Shown here one piece after another: positions 10,264 through 22,600 of a DNA stretch of 64,000 nt (positions are counted from its first letter, which is position 1; each line of letters starts with the position of its first letter). Under the pieces are notes generated by a model that saw only the letters and a program-made list of their open reading frames with translations, was not told the origin of the DNA and did not search any database. The DNA comes from Miltochrista miniata. Its lineage: Eukaryota > Arthropoda > Insecta > Lepidoptera > Erebidae. Both the position numbers and the translations under genes were made by a program. Where the stretch lies: the NCBI GenBank assembly GCA_933228765.1, contig OW121747.1, positions 9,227,001-9,291,000 on the forward strand, given 5' to 3'.

Positions 10264-11014
10264 GTATGTGACATTGTCAAAATATCTGTAAACAAATAAT
10301 CTGTTATTTATTACCTGACTGCCGAAGGAAGGAGGGCTTTTTTTGGGTAGGCTTCGCTAAACCAAGATCCGTACAAGAGCAGCGCATTTAACCCTGCGAG
10401 AGTTACAGCACAAAAGTCCAAAAAAGGGTTGACAACATGATTGTGATACATGTTGTTGCAAACGTCCCTACACTACAGTCACCACCGCTGTCGATCAGCT
10501 GGACAATAGGTATACTTGTTTTCTACCTAGTAGTAAAAACAACAGACACTGCTCAGTCCTTCATTTGGTTTGTTTCCACTTTGGCGCAGATAATCGATCG
10601 CTTTATTATTATGTCATGCGCTCTGCTGTAATTGTGTGAACCAATGAACGTTCTTGTTAGGGTGCCCATCTATAGAAAACAACAAAAACTAGGTGGGAAA
10701 GCAGCGTACCTAAACGAGTATCGCACCAGTGCTCGCTAGATGGTGACAGCTGCCGTTGGTGTGGGGGCTTTGCCCCTTCGAAATCGACGTATGTAATAGG
10801 CGTAGTCTGCCAGTCTACTTTGTTTGGGTGCTGCGAGTGGCTGCACAATGCAATCCACCCCTATACAAAGTATGCAAGCCAGTGCCAACAGCACAATATC
10901 GTTTGAAATCTGCTTGTTATTTATTGTTTCTTTTATTTGATCATAGAAGTTATTGTTTTTAGTGATTTTGACGAAGATATCGAAAGTTTGGTATGATTAA
11001 GATGTGTTTTTCAG
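10264..11014. other. Intervening sequence, nothing firmly recognised
   Basis: A frame at 10437-10631 starts at an ATG and is fairly hydrophobic, but it has no support from splice signals or homology. Confidence 0.3.
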
Positions 11015-11141
11015 CGACGCCTTCAGTCTCTATGAAGCTCGGTACAAACGCCGATATCTGTCCTCAGTAGCTCTTGCACAGTGGATGCGGGCGGACCAGC
11101 AACCCTGTGCACGAGCTACCAAGAAGAAATTTAAAATATGA
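11015..11141 (+). CDS. Candidate terminal exon, unknown protein
   Basis: The segment follows a strong acceptor (TGTGTTTTTCAG). One frame stays open for 41 codons to a TGA at 11139; it reads DAFSLYEARYKRRYLSS and later AQWMRADQQPCARATKKK. The frame that fits the candidate exon at 10143 would stop earlier, at a TAG near 11070. The composition is more gene-like than the AT-rich flanks. No family is recognised, so exon status is a guess from the splice site and open frame. Confidence 0.3.
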
Positions 11142-11696
11142 TATAGATTTTCATAGATGTGTAGCATCTGTTGTTATGATTGTGACAAGTCTATAACGTT
11201 AACATTAATAATTCGTGTGACATACGTAGGATTCGCACTTCAGAGCTTTACATTTAATATGTAATACAATAATATTCACAGAAAAGAATTTAAATTTATT
11301 ATTCTGTGTTAATATTATTTTTGATTTAACTTACTATTTTCGAAAAGTAAACCTTAGGCGTAGAAACGTTTGCATATTTTATTTATTATTTAGGTTTGAT
11401 GGAATGTATTTTAACTAGAGATTCGAGACTATTTTAAAAATTGCTTTGTGCTATTGAGTATGATGATTATAATGTAAGGCGTAGAAATATTAGTTCAATG
11501 CTTTATGCTCTTTTTCTCCAGAAAATCTTTAATTGTTTAAATTTTCACATTTATCAGTTCGCGTTTGTTTTAATGAATGGGGTGGTATTGTATCACATGT
11601 TAATTATGTGCTTACTTAGATTTTAAATAGGTAAGGTTTGTGTTTGGATGTTAGGATTAATCTCAGGATTTATTAATCCGATTTGAAAATATATAT
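11142..11696. other. AT-rich sequence, nothing recognised
   Basis: No gene or repeat was recognised. Confidence 0.4.
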
Positions 11697-12178
11697 TTTT
11701 AGGATTTCGTACCCAAAGGGTAAAACGGTACCCTATTCATGAGACTTAGCTGTCTGTCTGTATGTTTGTCACGAGGCTGTATCTCAGAAACCGTGGTAGC
11801 TACAGAGCTGAAATTTTCAGAGATGATGTATTTCTGTTGCCACTATACAAAATCAGAAAAATACATAATTAAGGGGGGCTCCCATACAACAAACGTGTTT
11901 TTTTTCCGTTTTTACGGTTCCGTAAAAAAAACGGGACTCTATTGATGAGACTTGGCTGTCCGTCAGTCTGCCTGTCCGTCATAAGACTGTATCTCAGGAA
12001 CCGTTATAGCTAGAGACCTGAAATTTTCACAGATGTATTTCTGTTGCCGCTATAACAACAAATTCTAAAATCAGGAAAATAATTCAGGATATCTCCCACA
12101 CTACAAACATGTTATTTTTTTCGTTTTATTTTACGGAACCTTCCGTGGCTCGAGCCTGACTCGCACTTGGCCGGTTAT
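11697..12178 (+). repeat. Two tandem copies of the AGGGTTCCGTA repeat
   Basis: A first copy (about 11697-11905) runs directly into a second (11908-12178) that ends CTCGCACTTGGCCGG. Both carry the ACGAGGCTGTATCTCA or TAAGACTGTATCTCA block and ATTTTCACAGATG. The head-to-tail arrangement suggests one copy inserted into the end of another. Confidence 0.7.
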
Positions 12179-12428
12179 TTTATTAGATGACTCATTTGAT
12201 CGAGGCAAGTTAGGCATAATTACGATACCTACTACGGGAATTGAAGTCCAGTTAAGGGGGGGGGGGGGCACAGCTAGTTACTGTAGGTAGGTATCTAGTT
12301 TGTTTTAATACATAGATATGCGGTTTGCATGCCATGTGTGGTGTGGTTTGTTAAAAATTAAGGATTACTTAGTAATGATTTTGTAAATTTTCATTTGGAA
12401 CCATTTATCGGTCTTTTTTTTTTGTTTA
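12179..12428. other. Spacer with a G homopolymer
   Basis: It contains a run of 11-12 G near 12257 in otherwise AT-rich sequence. Confidence 0.4.
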
Positions 12429-12546
12429 ACGTGAGGTAAAATCCTCATGGATGTTATGCCGGACTCCTACCGACTAAAAAAACCTCACGTCACGCCCAAC
12501 AGCCTGTGGTTGGGAGCCCCGGGGAAGCCCTCGGAAGGATGTCCCA
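12429..12546 (-). mobile_element. R1-like LINE 3' tail
   Basis: ACGTGAGG (12429) and CCTCACGT (12483) enclose the CATGGATGTTATGCCGGA...CCTACCGACT loop. This is followed by CCCGGGGAAGCCCTCGGAAGGA, the reverse complement of the 3' UTR of the R1 copy at 4253-5134. Only the tail is present. Confidence 0.75.
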
Positions 12547-12640
12547 GAGCCCTGAACAGGAATCGAACCTGTATTTTCTGGCAAGCCGGGCTCGATAGTC
12601 GAAATAGCCATCAAGACTAACTTGCAACCAATTTTCCACT
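12547..12640 (-). repeat. tRNA-like SINE head
   Basis: GGAATCGAACCTG is the reverse complement of a tRNA B box (GGTTCGATTCC). The surrounding 70 nt look tRNA-like but do not fold into an intact gene. Confidence 0.4.
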
Positions 12641-12654
12641 TAATACGTCTTGGG

Positions 12655-12960
12655 GCAACTCATCATTGGGGGCCAGGGGGCCACTCGCACAGTTCGTAAG
12701 ACTTCTGACAGTGCTCCTCAAGTCGGCGGCCCTGTGATGTGCCTCTTCACGCTCCACTTGAAGAACTCGATATTGTAAGATGAGGGAAATGCGTGTGCGG
12801 GCAGGTCGTTCCAGGTTTTTATAGTTTGGCAGAGAAACGATTTTTTTAAACGCTCTGTTCTGACGTACCTACTCTTCTTTTTAATCAACTGTCGTATCTC
12901 TAAGCTAACACAAGAATCCCATAGGTGCTCGACTACGTCTGATAGTCAACAGGAGTAGGT
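12655..12960 (-). mobile_element. CR1/jockey-like LINE relic, 3' part
   Basis: It matches the other minus-strand copies at 41866 and 53745 through the shared GCGGCCCTGTGATGTGCC, CTCTTCACGCTCC and GTGTGCGGGCAGGTCG strings. Translated, the related copies give ...RTIKSWIDLPAHVFPSS, the C-terminal end of a LINE polymerase. Confidence 0.55.
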
Positions 12961-13064
12961 AGGTACTACGCTAGCGACTTCTGTATGTTATTTACAATAA
13001 GTAGATGAAAATGACGTAGGTATGGTAGGTATACGTTATTATAATTATATTTATATAGGTATAT

Positions 13065-13440
13065 GTGTATAAGGTAGCCCATGTGGCGACGGGAAAGAGT
13101 ACAAAATGTCGCCACTCGAATTCATCCCGGGGGTGTCGCAAGAGGCGACTAAGGGAACGCTTTCGCAAAACGATCCATTGCGTAGAGATGGAAATCTCGA
13201 ATTTTAACTTGGTTGTCAGTAAAATGATAATCGTTAAGCCATGTTGAAGGCGGCTTGAAAAATTTCAACAGTGGGTCACAACCTGCGCCTGTCCATTTCA
13301 ACACGGCAATAGGCTTACCACCTAGGTGTGTGTGTAATGTGTGGTGTGGTGTGCCTATTGCCGTGTTGAAATACTGAACATTAACTATACGATAAAATAT
13401 GGGTGTAGACTATCCCTTCGAAAATTAAGGCGTGACTATA
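13065..13440 (+). repeat. SINE-like composite repeat (GTTAAGCC...GAAGG body)
   Basis: Shared modules include AAAGAGTACAAAATGTCGCC, GGCGGCTTGAAAAATTTCAA, CACAACCTGCGCCTGTCC and TTTCAACACGGCAATAGGCT. The same modules recur at 24700-24930 behind a 5S rRNA-like head, and at 25112-25350 and 32560-32830. Confidence 0.65.
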
Positions 13441-13489
13441 TGTACGTACGTAGGTAAAGGTGCTACAATCTTAATTAGAAAATACTCAC

Positions 13490-13662
13490 TTTAGCTGTAT
13501 ATCAGCTAAAACTTGCTGCTCGTGTTCGCTTATTCCATTATCTAGGACATCCAAGGTGTCTCTGAGCTGCTCAATGTTGAAGAATCCGCACATATTGGTG
13601 TCAATATCGGGCTGGTTCAGGGTGAACCATGTCGCTAAGCGGGCCAACTCTACATTTTTAGA
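13490..13662 (-). CDS. Aldo-keto reductase exon 6
   Basis: It follows TACTTTCAG and ends AA|GTGAGT in phase 2. It encodes 57 residues from SKNVELARLATWF to VLADIQL, the late barrel helices (residues 244-300). DIDTNMCGFFNIEQLRDTLD corresponds to the family's usual GVDT..VG..N..QL motif. Confidence 0.9.
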
Positions 13663-16600
13663 CTGAAAGTATAATAGGGGTAAGTATGTAAAATAGCTCG
13701 CAGTATATCTTTGATGCTGAAGTGACTGGCCTCGTGTTCCAGTGGTTAGAATACCTGACTAGGTATGGATTCGGGGGTCGTGGGTTCGATTCCCACCCAG
13801 GATAAATCTCTTTGTGTGATGAGCACATTGATTTGTTCTGTGTCTGGGTGTAATTTATCTATAATAAGTAGGTACCTACGTATTTAGATTAAGAAATATT
13901 TTAGGAAGTCTATCAGTAATCTCGATCCTATAGCACCAGCTTATAGCTTTGTTTGGGCTAGATGATGTTGTGTGAGAATGTCCAACAATATTTATTTATT
14001 TATATGCGGTTTATAGTGGCAGTGGGGTGGCCACAGTTGTAGAAGAACCGTTGGCAGATGGAGAAAAAAGTTCTTATGTGATCAATTTCGATAGCAAGCC
14101 TCTCAGAAGTACTTTCAGTGGCCACGTCACGTAACTATGGTAACCATATTGAAGTAGTCTACTCAAAGGTCTAGAATTTTTCGCTACTCCTAAATTTATG
14201 AGTTACCATATTTACGTTGTACTTAGGTATTAGTTACTTATCACTTTACTTTCAGAATAAGTACCTATCTACAAGTTATTCTCAGTAAGAGAATAAACTC
14301 AGAAAAAGTTGAAGAAGAAAATCGGAGTGTAGAGTCTTACCTACTCCGATTTTCGTCGAATCCGCCATTAAAAAGCAAACAGACAAAAATTTTTCTAACT
14401 ATATTTTCGGCTTCGGTGTCTATTGTTGAACACCCAGCGAGAATTTTTTTAAAATATTTCCAATGTAAAGTTTTGAATTTTCTATCATTTTATTATATGT
14501 AGGTTTAGATACTGTGCTACTACCTACATACAATAGGTAGGTATGTACTTATGTAATTATGCATTCCTCAAGCTGGTTGTTCCATAGCTCATACATACCT
14601 TGCAGTAATCGGAAGCTTTTTTGCAAATAGCTTTTATATCATCGCTGGCCGGGTGCCACGGCTGAGGTCCTTGGTTTGATAACAAGCCCATACCCGTAGC
14701 TGCAGCATTTATGATCCCGACTCCCTTGCTCTATAACATAGGTAGACAACATTCATGAAAGTAGATGTTTTTGATATTCTTACTTACAATGGGATATAAA
14801 TACGGATATAATTAGAATTTTTCCCACGTAATAGGTTCAATACCTATTACGTGGGAAAAATTCTAAAATAGATGTTAAATGTGGATATATAATAATTATG
14901 CCTCTGACTGCCCCTTCGGGGATAAAGGCGTGACCATATGTATATTTATTACTTGCAATAAATTGATTAACTTTCTGGTATTTATTCCACTACAAAACAT
15001 GTGCTACCTTTGTGCTGTGACTCTCCTCTGTCATAGGAGTAATATCTTATGCAGAGATGTACAAAATGGTTTTAAAAAGGCATTTAAATACAAAATGCTA
15101 AATACTTTTCAGGTTTACTATTTCAAATGCAAAATAGCAAATAGTTTTGCGTTTTCTATTTCAAATGCTAAATGCGTAATAGGTATTTTCAAAATACTTT
15201 TTCAAAATAAAATACCTTTTTACCAAATTTCACATATTATTATTTATTTTAGGTATTTATCATGAGAAATAGACACACTATGCCGAGCCGAACAAAAACG
15301 TCTAATAACTCACTTAAAATAATGTAAAAAACTAGACTAACGAAAAGAGAGCCATGGCTCCATTTTGTGAATTGTGTGGCCATTTATTTCGGTTGATTGT
15401 GTATCTACCTAGTTCTTATTTTATTATTATTACACTTTTCTTTTATTAGGTAATAATAACAACTGGACTGATATTGTTAAAAAAAAGTGTGTTACTTCCG
15501 TCAGAAAAACTCTGAGTTACTCCTTAGTCGCGCGTATAGAAATTTTACTTCAAAAGTGAAAAAAATTAACATAAATTTTTATTTATTACGCTTTTTAACA
15601 ATACCAGTTGCTCGAATAGGTACATCATCACTCATTTTCTTCTGTGAGGTCTCATAGTCATTCCACCAAACGAAAAATTTCGTTCATTTCATTTTGTTTG
15701 ACTGGTGATGTTGGCTAAACTTAATCACAAAGTATTTTGCATTTTGAAATTAATATTAAAAATGCAAAATACATCTCGAAAGGTATTTCAAATAAAATAC
15801 AAAATGTTTTTTACTAAAAGGCATTTAAATTCAAAATACAAAATAGGTATTTTGCATTTTGTATTTGCATTTTAAATTGAAGTATTTCAAATAAATATGG
15901 CTATTTCTCCTGGTTGCTTAAATTTGATGGTCACACGCTTATATTTTCTAAACCGTATGAGTTAGAAAGAAATGTTTTAAAGTAGTGGATAAAACAGCTA
16001 TTAAGCTATAAAACACATGAAATTTGTTGCAATAGAAGTAAATATTCATACCAAAAATTAACACGAAAGGTCAAAATCGGGGTCATTTTTCGCATTCTAC
16101 TCGTGTCACACTTCCCGATTCAGTTAGACATTTGGTTACTGCTTCACCAAATTTCCATAGATTTTGAAGTAACATACACTAAATTCACCGTAATAACATA
16201 CACTACACACACAGTATTACAAAAAAAATCTTCTAACTATTATTTAGAACTTAAAACACAATATACATCGGTCACACGAATCTAGGTACTCTAAATTTGC
16301 GTAGTAAACGGTTTACTGTTGACCAAAACGACCGCCCCAATAACAAATCTCAACTTAACTGAACGTTATTCGAGCTCGGGCATCGCGAGAGTGCAACGTG
16401 CAACTCCTGGCTCCTTAAGAAAAAAAAATATCATTAAGTTTCTACATTTGACACTTAATTCGAGTACTTTTCGTGGGTGAATTTTGTACATTGTATAATA
16501 GCTATTGAAGTAAGAGTTTATTCATCGAAACCGCAAATTAATTGAGATATTTATGTAGTATTTGATTTAAAACGTAACGGCGAAACTTTGTCGGAATTTA

Positions 16601-19600
16601 AAAAAAAGATATGTTTTCGTTACCTTCGTGTCACATCCTTCGTGGCGTTTTACCCACGAAAGTGAGTTTATGTCACGAAGGTGATCTCTGGCTAGTTTCA
16701 GTAAGAGTGGTACTCTTTTAGATTCGTATTGTAGTAGATATGTAGCGGAATAATAGTAGAACAAATAAGTAGGTACCTACAATCATGGCAAAGGACAGAG
16801 CAATACCTATAACATTCCGTGTGAAGCCTTTTTATAGGAGTAGAAATCCCACCGGACGTTATGCCAGATCCAAACCGTCTAAAACCCCCATCGTAGCTAC
16901 TTACCCGTCTAGTATTAGGCGCCCCGGGCAACTCCTTAGAATGATGTATCAGGGTACCCGACAGGCTTAGGCTATCACCGTGGCCTTGCCTACGGGTTCG
17001 GGTGTTATCTTGCGTCTTTTGGGTTAGTTCAGATGCTTTTCCGCTTCTTGAGGCGTGCGGCATGCTAAGAACTTTTGAACAAAGACACAATGACCTTCGC
17101 GTCCAAGTCTCAAGAAGAAATCCTGGGAAAGAGTCATGCCACCTAAAGCTTAATCAAGGCACCTACTACCTTATACTTATATCAACTTAAATACATTTAG
17201 GTACCTAGTACTCGTCGAGTTTTCCGGCAAGGCGGTTTGTGACTACTCTCGAGAACAACTTGTAAACATGGCTAAGGAGTGAGATGGGTATATAATTCTT
17301 CAGCAAGGTCTTGTCACCATTTTTGAAAAACAGAGCCACCGCACTCCCGCTCCACGCTTTAGGTGTTTGTCCCTGTTGGAGGACGAAATTAAAGAGACTC
17401 GTCCGTTCTTTGAGAACTAGAGTCCCGCCAGCTTTAAGAAGCTCAGTCGTTATTCCGTCCTCTCCAGGGATTTATTGGTTTTGAGTTGTTCGAGAGCAGC
17501 CCTGACCTCGCCCTGGTCAATATCCAGAATGTCTTCGGTATAGTGGCGCATTAGTGGGGCTCTGTGGTCACGGTCGCTAGGTCCCGTCGGTCTTTTTTTC
17601 CGTGATGCATATAGTTCTCTGTAGAAGCTCCTAACTTCTTCGAGAATCTCGAGGTCTCAGTTTTGCCACCCGCTGTCTTCAATTTTGTCAGACGAGGTCT
17701 TCCGAGCTGTTGGGCAAAGACTTTAGTACCCCAATTTTGTGTGATCGCTGCCTCTACGATGCTGGTGTTATGACGTCTGAGGTCGCGTCATAGCAGCTTT
17801 CGGATTTTGATGTTTAAATCTCTCTGGTCTGACGAAGACAAAAAGTAAGCAAAAGGGCATAGATTTTTATTTTGTTTATTGAGGTTCGCAAACTGGATTC
17901 TCTGCAACACTATTCAACATCGCTCATTTAGACTCAGTTCAGCCGAGAACTCAGTGCGAACACAGCATGCATCCTAATTATCGCACTTCAATGAAATGTA
18001 GATGGCGTTTCTCGTCTGATTCTCATGAGCTCGAGGGTCTCGGGCGAAAGCTGGGAACACCTATTTTTGCTTTTTTCCAGACTGAAACCTTTGGGACACT
18101 TGTTGTAGCGTCCTGACTACAGTGTCGGCCTTATCGTGATCGTTGCCAGTGGTTTCCAGCAGATCGAAACGATTTTGAAGCTCCAATTGAAACTTCTCGG
18201 CACACAAAGCTATTTGGAGCGCAGTAGGTCCGAGAGTAGGCTTCATCATCCGGGCCCTTTCGACGGGGAATTCTAAATTTAGAGACGCTCTGACGATTCG
18301 GTGATCATTTCCGGTATTAAACCTGTTGATCACAGAGACACCTTCTCCAAATATACACCTCCTGTCCGACATGATGAATTTTATCTCGTTCCTTGTGACC
18401 TTGTTGGGGCTTCGCCAAGTCCACCTTCTATGGGGTTTCTTCTTAAAGAATGAGTTCATCAAGAAGAGCCCCTGAGCCTCAAGAAAGTTGATAAGCATAC
18501 TGCCCCGCGGCCCCCGGTCATTTCTACGCCCAACACCAAAAAGTCCGATTTTCGTTTCACCACGTTCTTGTACTTTGACAGTGAAGTCCCCTATCATAAC
18601 ATTGTAGTGAGTCTTGGCAGTACCGTGTAATGCTTTCACCACGTCCTCGTACACGGTCTCAACTGCCTCGTCAGTGCTTCTCGAAGTTGGGGCATAGGTA
18701 CACCTGAATCACCTTCAGGGAGTCCTGTTGGTAAGTCTCAGTATTACGTATGCTACCCGAGGCGAAACACTCCTGATCTCCACAATGCTGCTAACGAGTT
18801 CCTTTTCACCGTAAAGCCGACACCGCCCTCGGAAGAATGTCTTCCATCACCTTCCCGAAAGTAGAATAGGTCACCCGACCCAAGGGTTAGCGTGTGCTCC
18901 CCCTTTCTTCGGACTTCGCACAACACCAGCATGTGCCAGTTTATGCGACCCAGTTCTACCTCGAGTTCGGTGAGCCGATCGTCCAGCCGCAGAGTGCTTC
19001 CATTATAAGTAGCGAGGTTCGGACATTCTCACACAACATCATCTAGCCTAAATTAAGACAGTATAAGCTTATGCTATGGGATCTAGACAACTGATAATTT
19101 GCCACTTTGTGCCAAAGAGATGTACTGTGTTATTTTTATAATATAATGGTTCCAGAATAACTTTTACGTCAAATGCATGTGTAGGTATAGGATCTGGTAA
19201 TTGTTTTTAGTTAAGTAGCTGTTACCATATAACTATTCGGCAGAACTAACTTATAATTTGAACTTAAATAATGATTAATAATGTGTGTAAAGCTACTGCG
19301 TCACCTTCGTGGATCGTCGCGTCACCTACGTGGGATCAAATAATTCAAAACCTTATTCTTCCAAATCTGACTCAAAATTTAACTTGTTGACTTATATATA
19401 TGTTACTTAACTTACCAAACGCTTTGTGTTTGTTTAAAAAAATTGTTAAAATCATCAGTATTTAAAATTTACCATGAAGGTGACAATGAGAATCGTAAAA
19501 AGTAGAAAGAGCCGGAGGTATGTGATCAACCTATGAAGCTAATTTTGCTTCATGGATCAACCTCGCCGTTAGATAGAAAGTTAGGAATCGAATCTTTCAT

Positions 19601-22600
19601 TGAGTACCATTCTGCACAACAACGCCGGTTTAGTTGGTCGGAGTGGAAAGATCTGGAATGCATTATAGTATAGGTACCTACATATGTGACATTGTGATAC
19701 AAATTAAATTGACATCGTGACCTCATAGTGACGCATCGCACTCACTGATTGGGGCAACAACTCTTGCCGAATTACTAAATTAGATGAAACCGTATTGACT
19801 GCAACTGTACTTCTTTCCTTTTTAAACGTTTCACTTCATCTAGGTAATTCATGTAATAGGTACCTACCTAATAGGCACACGTATCATTGTTCATAACAGA
19901 ACAAATCTATATATATAAAAATCAATGCCACTTTTCGTTGTAATTTTATAACTCGAGATCGGGCTGGCTTATCCAAACCAAATGTTTAGGCTTTGTTCGG
20001 ACTATTTAGTAGATGGTTTATGTGAAGTTTGCACAAAATCGGTCGAGCGGTTCTTGATTTATCACGCAAACGAAGTTGCGCGGGTCAGCTAGTAAATCAT
20101 ATATTTAATGTGGAAAAATTTATATTTGCAATATATTATTTACTAGCTGAGCCCGCAACTTCGTTTACGTCACATAAGGTGTATGAAAGGAAAGGTATTT
20201 CTTCATCAGAGTCATCAAGCAGCATCAGAAACTGCCCTGTTTGCTTAATCATAAAAGAGCTTAATGATTAAGTCTATTTTAAAACAATTCAGTCCACGCC
20301 TTCGGCGCGGACTGAATTGTTTAAAAATAGTCTTAATCATTAAGCTCTTTTATGATTAAGCCAACACGCCAGTTTAGGTTCACTCACATTCAAAGAAACC
20401 CCTACAATTAAAATTTTCAAAATATCTAATTCTTTAAAGTGTTATAACTCTTTTATTTCTAAACCGATTTACATAAAACAAACGCTAAATGTTAACTGGA
20501 GCAAACCTCAACACAATAAAAAAAACCGCATTGCAATCGGTTGAGCGGTTGCTGAGATTAGCGTGCACAACCGTACAGACAAACAGATATACAGACATAC
20601 AGACATACAGACATACAGACATACAGACAAACAGACAAAAATTCTAAAAATCATTGTTTTGGGTTCTATTGCGTTCATAAAGCCCCCCTATAATATTTTT
20701 TCTTATTTATCTTCCATGTACAGACAGCGACCTGTTACGATTTTATTATATGTATTGATTTTAACGCCCTTAATAACTTTCCCATGGCATGCGACACTAA
20801 TAGAATTTTTTAAAACTATTTTTAACGGAATTAATGTGGCAGATTGTTCAGTGAAAACATGTCACAATTAGTGATTGGGACCTAAGTATATAATAAATAG
20901 GTTTAAGGAGTACCTCCTCCTAGATTAGTTGCTTGGGTCTTGGCACGGAATTGACAAGACCCATATACGGATAACTTTGGACCATCTGGATTTAGTGGGT
21001 TCGAGTCCGGTATAGCATCCGTGGGGATTTCTGCACGGGGAAAAATGGGTCTATTCTCTTACCTTTATCCTCCACAGTTCTTTAAAATTGCTGTTTTACT
21101 TACTTTAAAGTATTTTGTATAGTTTTGAAGTCTATTGTCGTGTAATGTAGACTTGGCAAAAGAAAGTATCGAAGATATCTTAATATCTGACTCCTCAATT
21201 ACATCCTTCATCAGCTCAACATCATAATCGGCTAAGCCAATAAACCTTGCTTTGCCGTCCCGAACGGCTTTATCCAGGACTGGTAAAGTTTCTTTTAGGA
21301 TGACAGACGTGTCGGGGGCATAACTGAAGTCATGGACCTGAAACAATGTAAAATATTGTAAATTTACATATATTGGTCAAGTGCGAGTCAGAATCGCATT
21401 CGGCGGGTTCGACAAAAATGTTCTGTTCTATTTTAAAGTGAGTTAAGTTTTTTTGTTATAGCGGCTAGAAAAATAGGTAGGTATATCAATGGTTCATAGG
21501 ATACAGTCTGGTGACAAATAGACAGACACGCTGACGGATAGCAAAGTTTTAGAAACAGTGTCCCGGTTTTACCCTTTGGCTATGTAACCCTGAAAATGAC
21601 CTGAAAACAGTTATCGGCTTATCTATTTTGTAATTCTGCTATTGTATCTCTAAAACTGCAACCCCCGACCCCTTTCTCCATCGGTAAATAACATCTTTTC
21701 GTTTCGTTAAGTTCCTAAATATATTATGTGTTAGTATGTATGGTATTGTTGATCGATCTAAGCAAAGGTTGCCCAGCCCGTGCCTGTTTTCGAACAATGA
21801 ACTAGTAAGTTAAAGAATTTGCAGTTTTAGAACAATAGGAATCGGCGTTCGTTAATTTCTATGGATCTAATAATTTTAAGGGTTCCCAAAGGGGGCCCTA
21901 TTACTGAGACCCCGTACGCTGTCCGTATGTTTGTTGTTAGTATTTATTGCCAGGCAGTAGGTACCTAGCTCATGAACCGTGATAGATTAGACTTTGAGAG
22001 TTAAAATTTTCACAGATGATGTATTTCTATTCGTAGATACGTGTTCTTATTCTAAGTAATTCTTTCGTGTTCGTGCGATAAGACCGCCAAAATTGTAAAA
22101 CCAATTTAGTGCAAGTTAGTAGATATAAGATTTAAGTATAAAATGTATTTTAATGTTACAATAAAGAATATCTGTCTATCTATCTATCTGTTGCTCCTAC
22201 AACAATAAAACACTTGAGTACACAGCCTATACGACTTGCTATAGTCTCACAGACTGTGACAGTGGCCCCCAATCCATCAGGCGGCGTCATCATTTTGGTG
22301 AGTTAAATATAAAAAATAAAATAAGAAAAGGAGGGGTTCCCATACAACATTTTTTTTTGCCGTACGGAACCCTCCGAATGCGAGTGTGTACCTAAGTGAG
22401 AGTTCGACACGCACTTGGCCCTTTTTTTGGCACTAAAGTTGAAAAATTGGCAATTATGCACTCACACAAGTTTGTTTCTCTTTCTCCTTTTTGAAGAACC
22501 CCTTATTATAGGTGTTGACGTTAGAGAAAACGAAGGCATTGAGCTTATCGTACGATCTACTTAAGTTCAGTAACTAAACGAACGCGAAAGAAAGATCCAT

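Larger units (their letters stand above)
20143..20758 (-). mobile_element. Non-autonomous Helitron with long internal hairpin
   Basis: Read on the minus strand, the 5' end resembles TCTATACATATAATAAAATC (decayed here) and the 3' end is ...GTTGCGGGCTCAGCTAG. The inside carries the GAGCGGTTGCTGAGATTAGC block shared with 60294-60607, an ACAGACAT microsatellite and the 117-bp palindrome. No coding capacity. Confidence 0.75.

Noticed and set aside
10610..10680. Last exon of the aldo-keto reductase (minus-strand NVHWF-like frame after a TATAG acceptor)
   Set aside because: The phase does not match exon 6, whose end needs one base to complete a codon; in that phase a stop comes at once.
13733..13810. 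tRNA gene
   Set aside because: A and B boxes are present but arms do not close a cloverleaf, and the sequence continues into a SINE body with copies elsewhere.
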